A DNA stretch of 60,000 bases, from NCBI GenBank assembly GCA_914767715.1, contig OU612066.1, positions 2,921,001-2,981,000 of the forward strand, given 5' to 3'. Below the pieces are notes generated by a model, which ran no database searches, was not told the origin of the DNA, and worked only from the letters and a program-made list of their open reading frames with translations. Source of the DNA: Membranipora membranacea. Taxonomy: Eukaryota > Bryozoa > Gymnolaemata > Cheilostomatida > Membraniporidae. How positions within the stretch are numbered: position 1 is the stretch's first letter; each line of letters begins with the position of its first letter. The position numbers and the translations under genes are program-made. This document shows, in pieces, positions 1-15,100 of this stretch.

Positions 1-196
1 AAGTGTGGAGACGACATTCCTCCTTGCCTGACAGGAGTTCTTAGTGAATTCGGAGAAATAAAGAGCAATAACATGTTTGCAAACAGTTTTCAAAAGGAAT
101 TGAATGGCAGGGAGAACATGAGCTGGGCGGAGGTCATAGGGACTTATGAAGGATGTAAACAAGAGTATAATGCATGTAAAGCCAATATAGTCCAAG
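1..196 (+). CDS. RNF213: RNF213-like exon 1 (partial, arm/stalk)
   Basis: The frame is open from the first base to a donor at 197 (gttggt), phase 1, so the exon begins before the window. The peptide includes EVIGTYEGCKQEYNACK. Assignment rests on phase continuity with exon 2, because similarity to human is weak in this region. Intron 197-995 holds nothing I recognise. Confidence 0.7.
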
Positions 197-3100
197 GTTG
201 GTACACAAAGTTGAGCATGTCTTGGTGAGGAGGTGACTATTGATTGCATTCAAATTATTGGTATATAATGTACTGAATTCTACAGTGGTTGATACCAGAT
301 ATAGAATGAAGGCATTTTCAATCAGGCATGTGGGTCAACCATGTGTCGAAGGGACACAAAAGACATTTCATATTCCTGATAGTTGATTACTGCTCATTTT
401 AAGTAGAAAGACACTAAATTCACCTTGGCCTCAAAACTACTGGCTTCTAAATTTCCCATAATCTACCCCTTAGGCTACCTGCAAATATTTTAGTTCTTTA
501 TTGGTTTTGCTAAAACTAAACACTATTCCAGCTCACGAACAAACTACAATATCATAATTCATCATCCACCATTTATACTTTGTAACATATTCAAATTAGT
601 TTAATCTCAATCAGTTTAAGCTCAATTCAAGTTGTTGAGCTCACCTCCCAAAGATTTCTCACACAGGAAAATCTAGATATAGCTGGATAAGAAACATTCC
701 ACTATTCTTGTTTGTGTTCAATGTCATCAAGTCATATGACTTGCATGAAATTACGGCTTTAGAGACCTCTGATTGATGTTTAGCTGCCAGGCTTACAATA
801 ATTGTCATACCCATTTACTGTAGGTTGTGCACAGAATCTTGGGTCATTCTTCTATAGTCTTGTTTTGTCATGTCATAAATTCCCAAAGTATATCAGAATT
901 ATCAGAAGCATGGGATACTAGAATCTAATTATAAAGTGAAAATCTATGTTTAATTGATCACATGTATTTTCACTCTATGTGTGCTCCCTTGACAGGGGTT
1001 ATGACGATTGATGAACTCAGCAAACTATGCAAGGACCACTATGACGGTGAAATTGAAATTCTGAGATCACAACTGAAAACAATGGCTGCAGGTGCTCACG
1101 ATGCTCAGAAATGGTTGGATGAGTCAATAAAAGTACTTCAATGGACTAGAGGAGCTGGCATTGCTTCTGCTATACTGAAACTGGATGAGTCAGATGATTT
1201 TGACAAACAAGAGGTACACTTAATTTCAAGCCCTCAATCTTCACTTTATGTTGACTGTTTTTTTTTCATGTGGGACGTGGGATGTGATATAGTGTAATTA
1301 GATCTGACACTGCCCTTGTTTGTCATAACAATTTAGCCATAGTCTTGTGCCAGTTGCATATAATAAGAATGTGTGATGAGTTTTTTGAGCTACTGCATAT
1401 TCACTGGTCCACTAGCTGAATTCTCATTTTCTCACCATTTTTTTCTCTTATTGATCACTATTTTAAGACACTAAATTCTTCATCACAACTATAATGTATA
1501 TTTACATCTATAGGATATTGAAACCACCCAACAATGATAGGACCAGTAATTTATTGCCTATGAACACAATCCAGCCCCTTTATTTTTATTTACCAAATTC
1601 TAAGCCAAGGATCTCTACCAAGCTATCTGCTGAGATCAGAACTGCTTCAATTATTCTGGAGAATCTGCAACATAAGCGACTGGCTATGAATGACTTAGAG
1701 TATGAGTGCTTACGCTCATTTCGAGATGGTAATGACTTCGTTGTGTGGGCTCGTGGCGCACTGGAAAGTAAGTTACCTGACAAAGTGCAGATCTTTCCAA
1801 GCAAATCTTTTATACTTGTCATCAGTTGACAAGAATAACAACGTGGTCATAATTGACCACAAAAGCGCCATTAATCACTACCCAATAAATGAATTGATAA
1901 ATTGATAACCTTTTTGAAAACTTCTTCTAGGAAAACTGAACATTGGACACTGGTTCTTCTCTATTCTTAAAATGTGACTTTAGGTGATGTACACTTTCTC
2001 CCACCCTGGCCAGGTCGATAGTTGAAATCGATTCCAATCGTCCGGTCCATTTGGGTTACGTGAACCTCATCATATTTTATTTACCCTCTAATGAATGATC
2101 CAAATTATCCAAAAAAATTATGCCTGATTTTTATTCAACAACATTCCAAGTAAATAATTATTACTGTAACGTTTACTGTGTGAGGTTTACTAGGTGTAGT
2201 TTTACAGGATCATGTCGATTCGTAATAACTGTAAAGAACAGTTGAAAGATAAGTAAGTGGTTGACGTACAGTGAAAGTTATGTGGTAAAAGGCACATCAT
2301 AAAGCAGAGAAATAGCTTTGCAATAACATACAAAATAGAGAATGTTTCAATACATCAAATTGTAGGACGTATAAAATCAAGTATGTTTGAAGAATTATTT
2401 ACCTTATTAGCCTTATTAGCACACAGTACGTTACGTCAGCTGAGTTAAAGTAAAGGTTAAATGTTTTGTATGTGACAATCTGCCATGAGCTAATAGCTAG
2501 ATGATGATCTGCGCCAGAGGAGCTCATGGCAAAGAGTGAAATCATTATGGTATATGTCGGCAGTGTACAATTGAACAATGAAGAAAGCTTTCACTATGCT
2601 ATAATAGGGAGTTTTTCATGAGATAGCTTTAGGATTTGTTTATGTGATAAGTCATAATTATCAGTCATGGTATGCTATTTGCTGACTGTTACACTCCCTC
2701 CGAAAACGGCTGGCGTTTTCCAGTTATGAGGTCAGCACTGTTGTAGTAGCCGCTAGTAGAGATGAGACAACTCCAAAGCTGCTGAGAGTAATGTAATTAT
2801 TGCCGATGAGTTGATGCGATCATATCGTCGAACTCCCTGTTGGAGAACAAGCCTGATACGCCAGGAGTATTTGATCATGTGATGCGAGTCAATTAACAGT
2901 GTGTGGCGTGGAAGTTGGCTGAGAGACTTTCTGTCAATCATGGGCGAAACCCAAGCGACAGCTCGTTCTGTGTTTCACGAACTGACCTGCGTGTATCCTA
3001 GTGCGCTACCGTCCAAAAGACTGCAAATGATCCCTTTATTTAAATCCAGTCAATGAATTTGCAGAACTAGGCAATGGTGATGACATTGTTAGTGGAGTTT

Positions 3101-6100
3101 GTTTGTGGAGTGTGTTGGTGTCACAGAACGGAGGGTGTTACAGCTCAACTCTGTTCCTCGCTATCTTGAATCCAGTGTGTTAACAGAACACTACTCATCA
3201 GTGCTGATCGCTGTGATGTCACAGAAATGACAGTTCTCACCCTGACATCTGGAAAGTCATGCTGAACATCAGTCACTATTATCTAGTGTAAAACTTAGCT
3301 GTGACACCAACACACTCCACAAACAAACTCCACTAACAATGTCATCACCATTGCCTAGTTCTGCAAATTCATTGACTGGATTTAAATAAAGGGATCATTT
3401 GCAGTCTTTTGGACGGTAGCGCACTAGGATACACGCAGGTCAGTTCGTGAAACACAGATTGAGCTGTCGCTTTGGTTTCGCCCATGATTGACAGAAAGTC
3501 TCTCAGCCAACTTCCACGCCACACACTGTTAATTGACTCGCATCACATGATCAAATACTCCTGGCGTATTAGGCTTGTTCTCCAACAGGGAGTTCGACGA
3601 TATGATCGCATCAACTCATCGGCAATAATTACATTACTCTCAGCAGCTTTGGAGTTGTCTCATCTCTACTAGCAGCTACTACAACAGTGCTGACCTCATA
3701 ACTGGAAAACGCCAGCCGTTTTCGGAGGGAGTGTAACAGTCAGCAAATAGCATACCATGACTGATAATTATGACTTATCACATAAACAAATCCTAAAGCT
3801 ATCTCATGCAAAACTTCCTATTATAGCTTAGTGAAAGCTTTCTTCATTGTTCAATTGTACACTGCCGACATATACCATAATGATTTCACTCTTTGCCATG
3901 AGCTCCTCTGGCGCAGATCATCATCTAGCTATTAGCTCATGGCAGATTGTCACATACAAAACATTTAACCTTTACTTTAACTCAGCTGACGTAACGTACT
4001 GTGTGCTAATAATACTATAAGGTAAAAAACTCTTCCAACATACTTGATTTTATACGTCCTACAATTTGATGTATTGAAACATTCTCTATTTTGTATGTTA
4101 TTGCAAAGCTATTTCTCTGCTTTATGATGTGCCTTTTACCACATAACTTTCACTGTACGTCAACTTACTTATCTTTCAACTGTTATTTACAGTTATTACG
4201 AATCGACACGATCCTGTAAAACTACACCTAATAAACCTCACACAGTAAATGTTACAATTACTATTGCCAATATGATCGTGTTACATTAATTTATAACATG
4301 ATATGAATTATAGAATTAAGGTATTAGACAACGATTGGACCTAGAGCAGTTCTGGCGGCAAATTCTGTCGATAAGCTATTTCTGCAGGATAGGGTAGTGA
4401 ATACATTAGTTAGATTAACCTATTTCCATCTCAATCACCATCTTATATTTATAGAATGTTCAGTTTCCAAAGCAAGGATTTTGTCACTAAAATGGGATTC
4501 ATCAGTCTTCAAACCTTTCATGATCGGAAAAAATCGTGTCCCCGAGAGGTTTTCAATGACATCTGTTTTGCAGCTTGTTAGATCTGTTAGGTATTTAACC
4601 GCCACTTGGTGTAATCATTCCATTTCACTTTCAGCCTTTTTCACAGCATTACGATTCATTCAACATCTTTTCACAGGTTGAATTGTACAAGCTGGTTTGT
4701 TTTGTATTTTCTATATTTTCTGTATTTTCTGTTTGAGCATTAAAAAATGATCTGATAATCTATTAGAAAATTATTCAGTGATAAACTTGTATGCCCACGA
4801 TTGACTGATTATTATTATTACATTTATCATAGGGAAGAATATTGGACACTTCGTTGGACTCCTCAGTGGAAGTGCTGGATGCTCTGTCATTCAAGCGGAA
4901 ACAATCACTGACCTTCAAAATGTGCTGAATGACTACTCTCCGCTTATCTTTGATTTCTTTGAACAAGAATCTAGTTCTGAGAAAGTCTTGCTAGATTGTG
5001 CTCAACGGGTATGGAGCTGTCTCGCAAAGAACAGAAAGCTTCCAAGCCAGCTTGTGAGTAATTTTGAAAAAAAAATTCATTTATTCCGTAAATTATATGT
5101 TGGTCTACACAGATTTGTATGACCAGGGAAGAGACAGTTTTCTTAGCTCAATTTAAGTCTCTATTTGGAATTGTCCCCTCTCCAGTTTGGTCCCTTTTAA
5201 CCCACACATTAAAGCAAAAATCTTGAAAAAAGCTCATAATAGGATAAAAAAGATTTTTGGTTCAGAATCTGCGCCATTGAAAACTCGCAAGGACATTGTT
5301 TGGGAAATCATTTTGGTAATTTGATAGTCATATATTCAATTTCTGCCTGAATTTGGTTCAGAAATTCCATGAAATTTTTCATGAGTCTAACACTATTTTT
5401 GAGATTTATCAGCTTTCAAGCACCCAATGATTTGGAAACCCTGTCCCTGTCAATGATGCGAATTCTGAATCAAAAGTCATTTTTGTCCTTTTATATGCAG
5501 TTTTCATGGTAAGCCAATTTCAGCTATGCTATTATCTGAACTCAGAAAGCTGTTTATTCAACCAGTTGATATAATATATCACCAGGCGTTAATATAGTGT
5601 ACATGATTTATCATTCTCAGTTTGACCAACCACTATCATGTTCCACAAACAATAGCATTTTAAAGATGCAGAACTATCGCATAAAAAGATTCATAAGCTC
5701 TTCTGCATGACAAATAAAGACAGGCATTAGGATAGGCTGTGTGGTCTGTGAGGGTTGTGGAAACTTTTCGTGAGTGTTGAGATATTGCCCATCAAAGACT
5801 GATGAATAATTTTTCTAAATTCACTGTCCAGGTAGAAGATCGCAAGATGCCGAATAAAGTTGTAGAAGGGTAATCTGTATGAGAGTTTTTGCTGTAATTA
5901 ATAATATAATATAATAATTGGATTTTGCTCCATTCGAATGTAGACATCTAAAACCAGTTTTTTCTATAATATTTTGTAAATGTTACAATGTGGCAGATTT
6001 TTTCAACAAGAATACAAAATGGCAACTTTGACTGCGTGATGTGATGGCTTATTTGAAAAATGATTTACCCGCACCATTGCTGCCCCATATTCCAGCCTTG

Positions 6101-9100
6101 CTATTATATTTTCTTATCTCTTTATACAGAAACGAGTAGCTGCCCAACTAAAGGATATCAAAGGAGCAACTGATCTATTTGGGGATATGGAACTAGTAGC
6201 TGCACGGCAAGTAGTTGATTGGATTAATAAAACAGCGATCTATGAGATAGGCTGCATTACTCAGAACCAGGAGGTGAGAAGATAGAGCGTCATCTTACAT
6301 AATTCTTATGATACAAATTATTTTAGATGAAACCTGCCCAGCATATATTTTGTTTCGGTGTACCTTCTTGTCTGCATTTAATCCCTTTAAACCTTCTTTG
6401 AAAAGACACTAGATGGTGTGGTACGTTTGACATATGACACAGACTCTCACACCCGAATACCCCTGAGCTATACAGATCTGGTAGAACTTCAAAGCAAGCT
6501 CACTTTGTTTGCAGGAAATGATGACAATGATCGTATGCACTATGATCAATTCCTAATGGTATGCCATACCTTATTTATGATTCATATTTGATAAAACTTG
6601 AGACAGTAAGTAAGCAGAGAGTAAATTTAGGTGAATGTTGATTAGGTCAAAAGAGCTATAATGCAACAGTTTTTTATGTTCTGAAAAACACTATTTCATT
6701 CTACAGTTTAGTTTATATTTGGCTACATCAGTGTACATTCCATTTCCGAATATTAGAAAAAATATTATTAAACCATATGATTTGTCATGACAAGTGGAAT
6801 AAGTACGTATTGATAGTGAATCCCAGCTTGTCTATCAGATTCAATCGACCACTGTATAATATACATACTGTTTGTAGGTGGTATATGCAACTTTTAGACC
6901 ATGTTCACAAACATAACATATGATTTTAGATAAAAGATGCTGTGGAGTCGATGGCGAAATCATATCAGAAACTCTGTCTGGAAGGATGTGTTCACTTTGA
7001 CGATCTTCTAATATATGTTTACTGTGATCCCCAGTGTGAATCGGCACTCACGATCAGATTACATAGTATGCTTGATAGACCCATGGAAGGGGATGGAGGG
7101 AAGAGTATATTGGAACAATGTGAGGAATTCAATGAATTTCTGAAAGCATGTATCCTCTCCTGGCAGGATGTTATGGCTAAGCATCTCAGGTGTGTGCGCT
7201 AAATCTCATTTAAAATTTGCTTGTTGATAATTGTGCATACTCAGTGCTTCAATGGGTGGATGTCTATAATCAAATATTGTGTGTTAATACAAACATAAAT
7301 TTTGCTCTTCATGGATTGGATTCAATTCATAAATACATAATTTGCAATAGGAAAAGTTTCCACATCGCTATTGATATAATTCTATGAAAGACACTAATAA
7401 TGACCAGTGGAATTGTTTCCACAGAAAATACCATTGGCAACAAAACATCATTGAAAAAACCAAAGCTTTTTGGATCACTAACTTCTTCCACATATCTGAC
7501 CATATTGTATCCCTGATGGATCTACATTCCAATTACAAAAGGTCTTTCATCAACTGAAGTGATGCGACACCTTATTATGGGCATTGACTAAAATTGAACG
7601 AGCGGAATATTATGATATGAGTATCTTGTGGAACAAAATGTAATACGATTTGTACTGGATGATAATCTGAATGTTGAAGGGCCCATAAAGTTAGGATTGG
7701 AATCATCAGAGATATTTCTTCAAGTAAAATACTTTAACAGGTGCATAAAAACTGCCCTTTGTTGTCAATCAGGACCTGCGGTGTGTCATGGTGAATTTTG
7801 CGCTTTTCAGTTTTTCATATGTGAAGGGAGAGTGTAACTCTTATGTCTCATAAGGGCCTGCAACAAAACTGTAGGAATTGTTTTTTGAGGTTTCCGATGG
7901 AATTTAATTTGTGATGGAATCGGGTAGTAGCAGTATTGGAAAACACTCCTGGATAACTACCATGATATTATACTTAATTTCAGGTACTCTAAGGGGTTGA
8001 GATTTTTCTCCACTGAGCAGCTTGTGAATTTGAGGAAAGGACTTGGACAGTTCTTCTCTTCAGGAAATGCAACTTGTATGAAAAATGTGAGTATCACCTC
8101 AAATTTGCCACAAACTATGGTGGTGATTATAGCGGGCAATTGTAGGAAGATAAAGATATTACATGCTCTAACAGTAACCATTTTAAAGTTGTTCAAGTTG
8201 TTCTTTCATTATTCTCAGGCAGCTAATTGCCTCTGCAATTTTATTTGTATACGGCGTAATTTATACCATAATGTTGAATTACAATTACTCACTAGATTTT
8301 GATTATATGTTTCAATATTCTTCATTTATTTTCTCTAGGTATTGCCTCTTCTCTCAATTATCCATCACAATACACCTGATGAGATTCTAGATAAGCTGAA
8401 GAAATATGGATCCTGGCCGGCGCAGGAAATTTTTCTCACTGGAATGCCAGCTGAGGAAAAAGAGGCAATCATAGGCCGTATGAATGATATCAATGAGCAT
8501 TATCAGTCAGATGTTTGTTCAGAGGAGTTAGCTCTACAAGCCTATACAGAATTGCCAAAATCTGCTAGCCTAGGTTGGTGTTAGACGGACAATTAATAGC
8601 TTTGATTGCCTGACCAAAACATCAGTTTCACATACTTGCCAAGTCTCCCTATTTAGGTGGGACCCTCCAAATTTTCAAACCCACTTCTGCCCACTTCCCA
8701 CTTTGTGTGATTGTAATTTGTAATTGTTATTTCCTCCAGATTTGAGGGAAAACAGCCCTATTACAATCTTTTAGCAGCTATCCAAGCACTTGTTGATGAG
8801 TTACTGGTGAGGTACTTGCACACCAAATGGAAAGGAATTGTACTATTCAATAATGTTAACAAATTTGCCTGTTGAATTAAAATTCAGACTATTATTGTCA
8901 ATAGGGTGGTTGATGCTGGACATCGGCAAAGTAAGGGCATGTAAGTTCCAGGGGCCCATGTTCAAAGTGTATTTCACCTCAGTTTGATATTTTAATACTA
9001 GTACAAAGTACAAACATGAAATTACTTGGGATCAAATATGTGTTTTATCCCTTCCTTGTTGCTAGAAACGCTCTCAGAGCATCAGGGGCAGGGGCTCCAT

Positions 9101-12100
9101 CATGGACCCCATTGGGGGCTCACATGGTCCCCAAACCCTAGGTGGAGAGCTCGAATGCTTCACACCCTTGAAGCACCACAATGCGGTGCGGTATTGCTGT
9201 TAATTGAAAACTCCCACTTTTGAATATAGATTACATGGCAAGTGGAACGGATCAGGGTTAGGCAACCTCGGATCGGATATCGGATCGGTCGATAAATTCA
9301 ACCTCGGATCGGATCCGGATAACGCGTAGAAACGCTTAGTCCAAGCAGCTGTACTTTTGCACCATAATATACAGTTAAGGTCATTGAATACATGGATAAA
9401 CAGCGTCTACAATCTTTTCCCTGAACCATTAACCTAATTTAAATGCGCATGTATCTGCTTGGATATACCCAGCGGGCACATTGTATGCGGCAACATGTTT
9501 CCAATGTCGCAATTGGATTGTTTCTGTGTTGCATGGTACACATTTAACATTCAATATCTTGTAGATGCACAAATGGTGCATACAAAGCAACATAGTTTTT
9601 TTCCAATATGGTAACTGCGCAGTAACTACAGCTACTTTACTAGAGAGTAATTTGCAAGAATACTGGCATCATATGTGATAAAATGCTTTGCCATTTGTTT
9701 GCTTACACTCTGTGTGGCTCCAAATTGTGTGCAATTCTATTTTGCACTGTTTTATTCCATTTTCTTAAAATCAAATCTAGTCTCTAAACTGCATGTTAAT
9801 GATGCGTTCATGACCACGTAGAGGCATAAATGGTACATACAAAGCAACACAGTTTTTTTCCAATATGGTAACTGCGCAGTAACTACAGCTACTTTACTAG
9901 AGAGTAATTTGCAAGAATACTGGCATCATGTGGGAAAAAAATGCTTTGCGATTTGTTTGCTAACACTCTGTGTGGCTCCAAATTGTGTGCAATTCTATTT
10001 GGACTGTTGTATTCAATTTTCTTAAAATCAAATCTAGTCTCTAAACTGCATGGGAACGATGCGTTTGTGACTGCGTAGCTGTTGACTTTGTATACATTAC
10101 TTGCATTTATCTCCCCTGGTAAGCTGCTAACGTTTGGTAAGCCCTTGTGACAACACAACAGTGCAATATAATTATTTGAATAAACCATTATTCAATAACT
10201 TTAAAACATTAATACATGTCAGTATTTTGAAATAGTTTAATAAATAGTCAGGGTTTAAATTATCTGCATTAAGCACCACTTAATGTTATTTGCGAATAAA
10301 GTTGAACCAGATTGTATTCCTACATATAATAGCGTGACAGATTGCCACATTAGGCAGACGTAGTTCAGCCTCTAAGGTAAACATCTTTTCAACATAGTTT
10401 AGATACAGTTGTGCCGGCTGGGTAATACTTTACAAGGACCAACTTATCACTCAAACAGCCACGGTGCAAGGATCACACAAACAGTTTATTTGAAAGTATC
10501 ATTTAATGAGTACAAAGATCTCTTGACTCAATTTGCCGGGATCACTCAAACCCCGATGTTTGTAATCACTGAGTTTGAACAAACTCCCTGCTCATATGTC
10601 CCAAACTCTCTGCTGTGATTAGGATAGGAATTGTCCTCCTAATTTGAAGAAGAGGATAACCTTGTACATTTAACTAGATAGTTTGTTACAGGGAACATCA
10701 TTGGACAAAAATTAAGTCCCTATTCACAACGATCTGAGTAAAGATGCTTCTCTCAATTTCAGCAGAAAAACACATCCATCAAATTTAATCAGCAACAATA
10801 TAATTAGCTACGAAAATAAGATAGGTATTGATTGCCTACTGATCACCACTGAGTGCTTTCAGCCAAACTCCATTATCTAATCTGAACCACAAATTAATGA
10901 CCATCATACTTCTTTCCTTGTCATTTTTAGTGAGATAAATGATGCTAAGTAAGTGTTGATTAAAAACGTATCATCTCGGATCAGACATAACACATATCCG
11001 ATCCGGTTTGTGGTTGAATCCGAGGTAAAATATCCGAAATTCAACTCCAACCTCAAGAGGTCGTTCCACCCCTATATGGCAAGTGTGTCTGGTACAGCGC
11101 CTAATGTGTTCGCAAAGAGCCAATCATATCGGAGCCAAAATATTAGCTAGCATGGTCATATGTAAAACTAAATATTCAAGCATAGCAAATGTATAATTAT
11201 GAGCACCAACAGACCAGGGTATCTACCAGTAAGGCAAATGTAAGGTTTGCTTTTGATTTGCAAGATGGTTACAATTAACACAATCAGCTGGTCATTTGTT
11301 TTGGATAGCAATAACAATAGGAATTGGTCTTGCTCAAATATGATGATGTAGATGTTGATATGAGTTGACTTTACCATATTTCCCTAGTAATATGCCATTT
11401 TTTTCACACTTTTATCACAGTAAGGGTCAAATTGATCTGTGTATGCCAAATAAAGCTTTCTGCTAATGAACAGACATTTATACCGACAATGAAAAATGAT
11501 TTTTTCTCATGCCAATTATTACTGCTCAATCAATCAATGGGCTGCAACTTCATCTTTTGATTAAGGTATTTATTTGTACAACACATTAAACATTCAAGTA
11601 ACAGGTAATCATTTTGAGTAAAGATAATTTGAGCAAATTATTTTGACAAAGAACAGGACGCCGAAAGTTTAGTGAGCACCAATCCACTCCAGCAGGGAAC
11701 GCTTAACTCTAAATGATTGTAAGTCACTTGCTTCATGATTGGCCTCAATAACGCAACTGTCTACCTCCTGATCCTGGGGACGCTCGCAATTTAAGACTTT
11801 TAATTTAATTTAAAGATTTTTTTAGCTTCATAGAGTGGCTACCCTTTTGTTTGAATAGTCATTTTGTGCCTCAGTGTACTGTGTAAGAATGTAAGACAAG
11901 CCACAGAGAGTGGGTAAAAGTTTAAATTTTTGGACAGATCTGTCTTGTGCTTATATACAAGGCAAGATCAAAAAGGTCTCCACCGGAAGATGAATCTTTT
12001 GTCTCAAAATGAAAATTTTTAGATTTTAACACAGATGAGCCATTACAGCAATAACAAAGATAAAGAAGAGCAGTTTGTATGGTTATTACAGCACAATCAA

Positions 12101-15100
12101 TTCCATAACCAACAGCTACACATCACACTGAAGCAAGAGGGGACATATTAATATGCTATTGATTACCAAGATATATTATGTTTCTACGCAAGCTCTGATT
12201 TTTATCACTGTTAAAACATAATTCAATCACTGACAAAGCCTTACCCCATCCTACTCGCATTTGTTCACCATTTTATGCATATTGATTTTAGCTGAATGGA
12301 TTGATTGGTTTAGTAATGAAGTCGGATATCATCTCTCTGATGAGCCCATGACCAGAGGTTCGATCCAATTAAGCGTGTTTAAAAACAGCCTAAGGTGAGT
12401 GGGAGTTTGTAATGGTGATTTTATAACAGAATGGAAAATAAGTAAATACCATTGTATTTTATCCTTGCGATAGTCTGATGGTCTAATTGATTATCAATTT
12501 CCGATCAGTCAATATTCATACAACTTACCCGAGCCCCAAAGCGATCCCATTGATACTCGTGTCTGTAGGCAAAGCCAATTTAACCTTCATTAAAATAAGC
12601 AGCACACATTTGATTTCATGGTGTCAGGACATATTTTACTGAATTTATAAACAAATACAGGTCAAAAACTCATAATATGCCCATATATGATATTGGATGT
12701 CTCAGTCTAATACACGACATCTGACACTTTTATGTGCCCTGTTTTAAATAAGAGTTATCTCCTCCTGTCGAACACAAATTTATCATGGCTTATCATGTAG
12801 CCTGTGCTAAATTTGCAGAAATAACATCCATTGGGGTAGGGTAAAGGTCCAGCCCTGCAAGTAAGTTATACCTCATCATAAGAACTTTCACATATCTGCA
12901 GGACAAAAAAATCTGAGCATGCATGATAAAGTTATTGAATGCAACAGTGTATTGTGCACCCTGATGACTGTCAATAGCTCTACTACCGCATACATCAAAG
13001 GATGATTTATAGCATTCATTATGCAACCACAAATCACTATGTATAAACTGTTTGGAAACAGTAAACAAAACCTGTCACCCACATCGCACAGCTTAAGTAC
13101 AAAAGATTTCAGAACCTCCGTAAGAATACACATGTCAAGCTGTGCAATGAAGATCGGCTGCTGCTAGTGTTAATGAGGCTTAGACTTGGACTTTTACGCA
13201 AGGATCTAGCTGACAGGTAAATATAAAATTTTAATTTGTTAGAGCAATATGTGGTAAACAATACACGATATTGTTACCCATTTCTTACAATGTACATGCA
13301 CTGTACATAATGTTACAAAAGCTGAAAGGTCTAGGTGCAAGCTAAAGTGCAAAAATATTAGCTACAAAAAATAAGACGTACCTTTTATTTATCAGGCTTT
13401 GTCGGTCATTATTAGAAGGAAACACCCATTGGATCACAAAATATTCTAGATTGATTAATTATTTAAATCTCTTTATAAAACTATCATTTTAGCTAAATGT
13501 TTTAAAAAAAAATTTTATTTACAGATTTGACATCAGTGAGACAAGTGTTACGGAAATTCTCAACTGTACCCTACCGCTCCTCGCCAAAGTGCTGAAGCCT
13601 CTCATTGTCTTTTACACTGTGGAAGAAATCGCTAAAACTATCCCCAAAGAATACTCGAACTTTAAAAGACTACGTTGTATTATTGACTGCACCGAGTTCA
13701 CCATTCAAAAACCTAAGGACCTTAAAAACCAAGCAGCAACGTGGTCCGAATACAAACATAACAATACTGTAAAGTGCCTGGTCGCTATTACACCTCAAGG
13801 TAGCATCTGCTATATATCTGAGTTGTATGCTGGAAGAAGCACAGATAGATTTATTACTAGAGACTCCAATTTTTTTGACTATATTAATCCAAATGACCGA
13901 GTAATGGCAGATAGAGGCTTTGCATTGTCACAGGAGCTACTTAGCAGGCATGCTGAGCTGATTATACCACCAGCAGGAAAAGGAACCACCCAGATGACTT
14001 CTAGACAAGTACAGGATACAAAGAGGGCGGCTAATGTACGGATACATGTGGAGCGTGTTATTAGAAGACTCAAAGTATTTCGTATTCTTTCTTCAACTTT
14101 AGACAACAAAACACTTAGGCATGCTAATGGCATTTTATTTATATGTGCAGCACTCACAAATTTACAGCCCCCAATAGTCAGTTGCTGGACTACAGCTGAT
14201 GAATAGACAAATATCCTCAGCCAGAGGCAACATAGACTATGTTAGAATCAGGCTGAGTTATAATATTTGGGTTACCTAGTTATGCATCTTACAATATAGC
14301 TGGCCTGACTTACATGGATTATTATCAGCTTACCAGGGATTATTTAGCAGCTTTACAGGGATTATTGTCAGTTTTTTACTGGACCTGCCATAATTTGTGA
14401 ATACATTGCCTATTTATATCAGAGACTAAAGATAATCCTAATCATAATCCTAATAAAAAAAAGCTGTTGCATTTATATTTCGATTCAAAAGATGTAATGT
14501 TGACCACAATTCATATTTGAACTGCTTGTCTAAACAAAAACTCTTTTCAAAGGACTGTGTAACTCTGAAAAGAGATGGCTTGATTTCTTTGTTGCTGAAA
14601 ATGTTTGTGATTTCTATGATTCACCTGACCTGACTTCAAGCAAATAATATAAGCCCAGAAAGAAATTACATTCACCTGTGAAATTCAAAGGATGTTGAGT
14701 GGAATAGCCAAACCAGACATAAAACCCGCTCTCCCATTATACAACCACACTCCCATTATAAACTGGGCCACAGCAGCTTACTCAAATATTGATGTTTTAA
14801 TACAGAGCCTAATTTTCAAACGGAATGCTGTTGACAAGATTAAATAAACAGCTTTGACCTGAAGTGAAAAGATGCAGTTCTAACATGACCTGTCATGGTT
14901 CTATCACAGAGTAAGGATAAATATCCTTACTCTGTGGTTCTATCCTGTGGAGCTTGTTTACGATTATTGCTCTGAATCACCACTATTAGGTTAGACATTT
15001 GAGGACAAATATTGGAGGACTACATTGCTGGCTAAATAGCCATATTATATTTATAAACTTGATGGGATTACTGTATAATAATATGAGATGTTTAATCAAA

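Noticed and set aside
2753-3672. Two small genes encoding the same 60-residue protein on opposite strands
   Set aside because: They are mirror images of the inverted-repeat arms, resemble no known protein and have no supporting codon or splice evidence.
4397-4681. 94-codon plus-strand ORF in intron 3
   Set aside because: No recognisable domain. Exons 3 and 4 join in phase without it.
8740-8806. Coding exon between exons 10 and 11
   Set aside because: It needs phase 2 in and gives phase 0 out, whereas exon 10 ends in phase 1 and exon 11 accepts phase 1. Exons 10 and 11 fit each other directly. Kept only as a possible cassette.
9580-10075. CRISPR-like or satellite array
   Set aside because: Only two long units without spacers, inside a transposon-like block in an animal gene.
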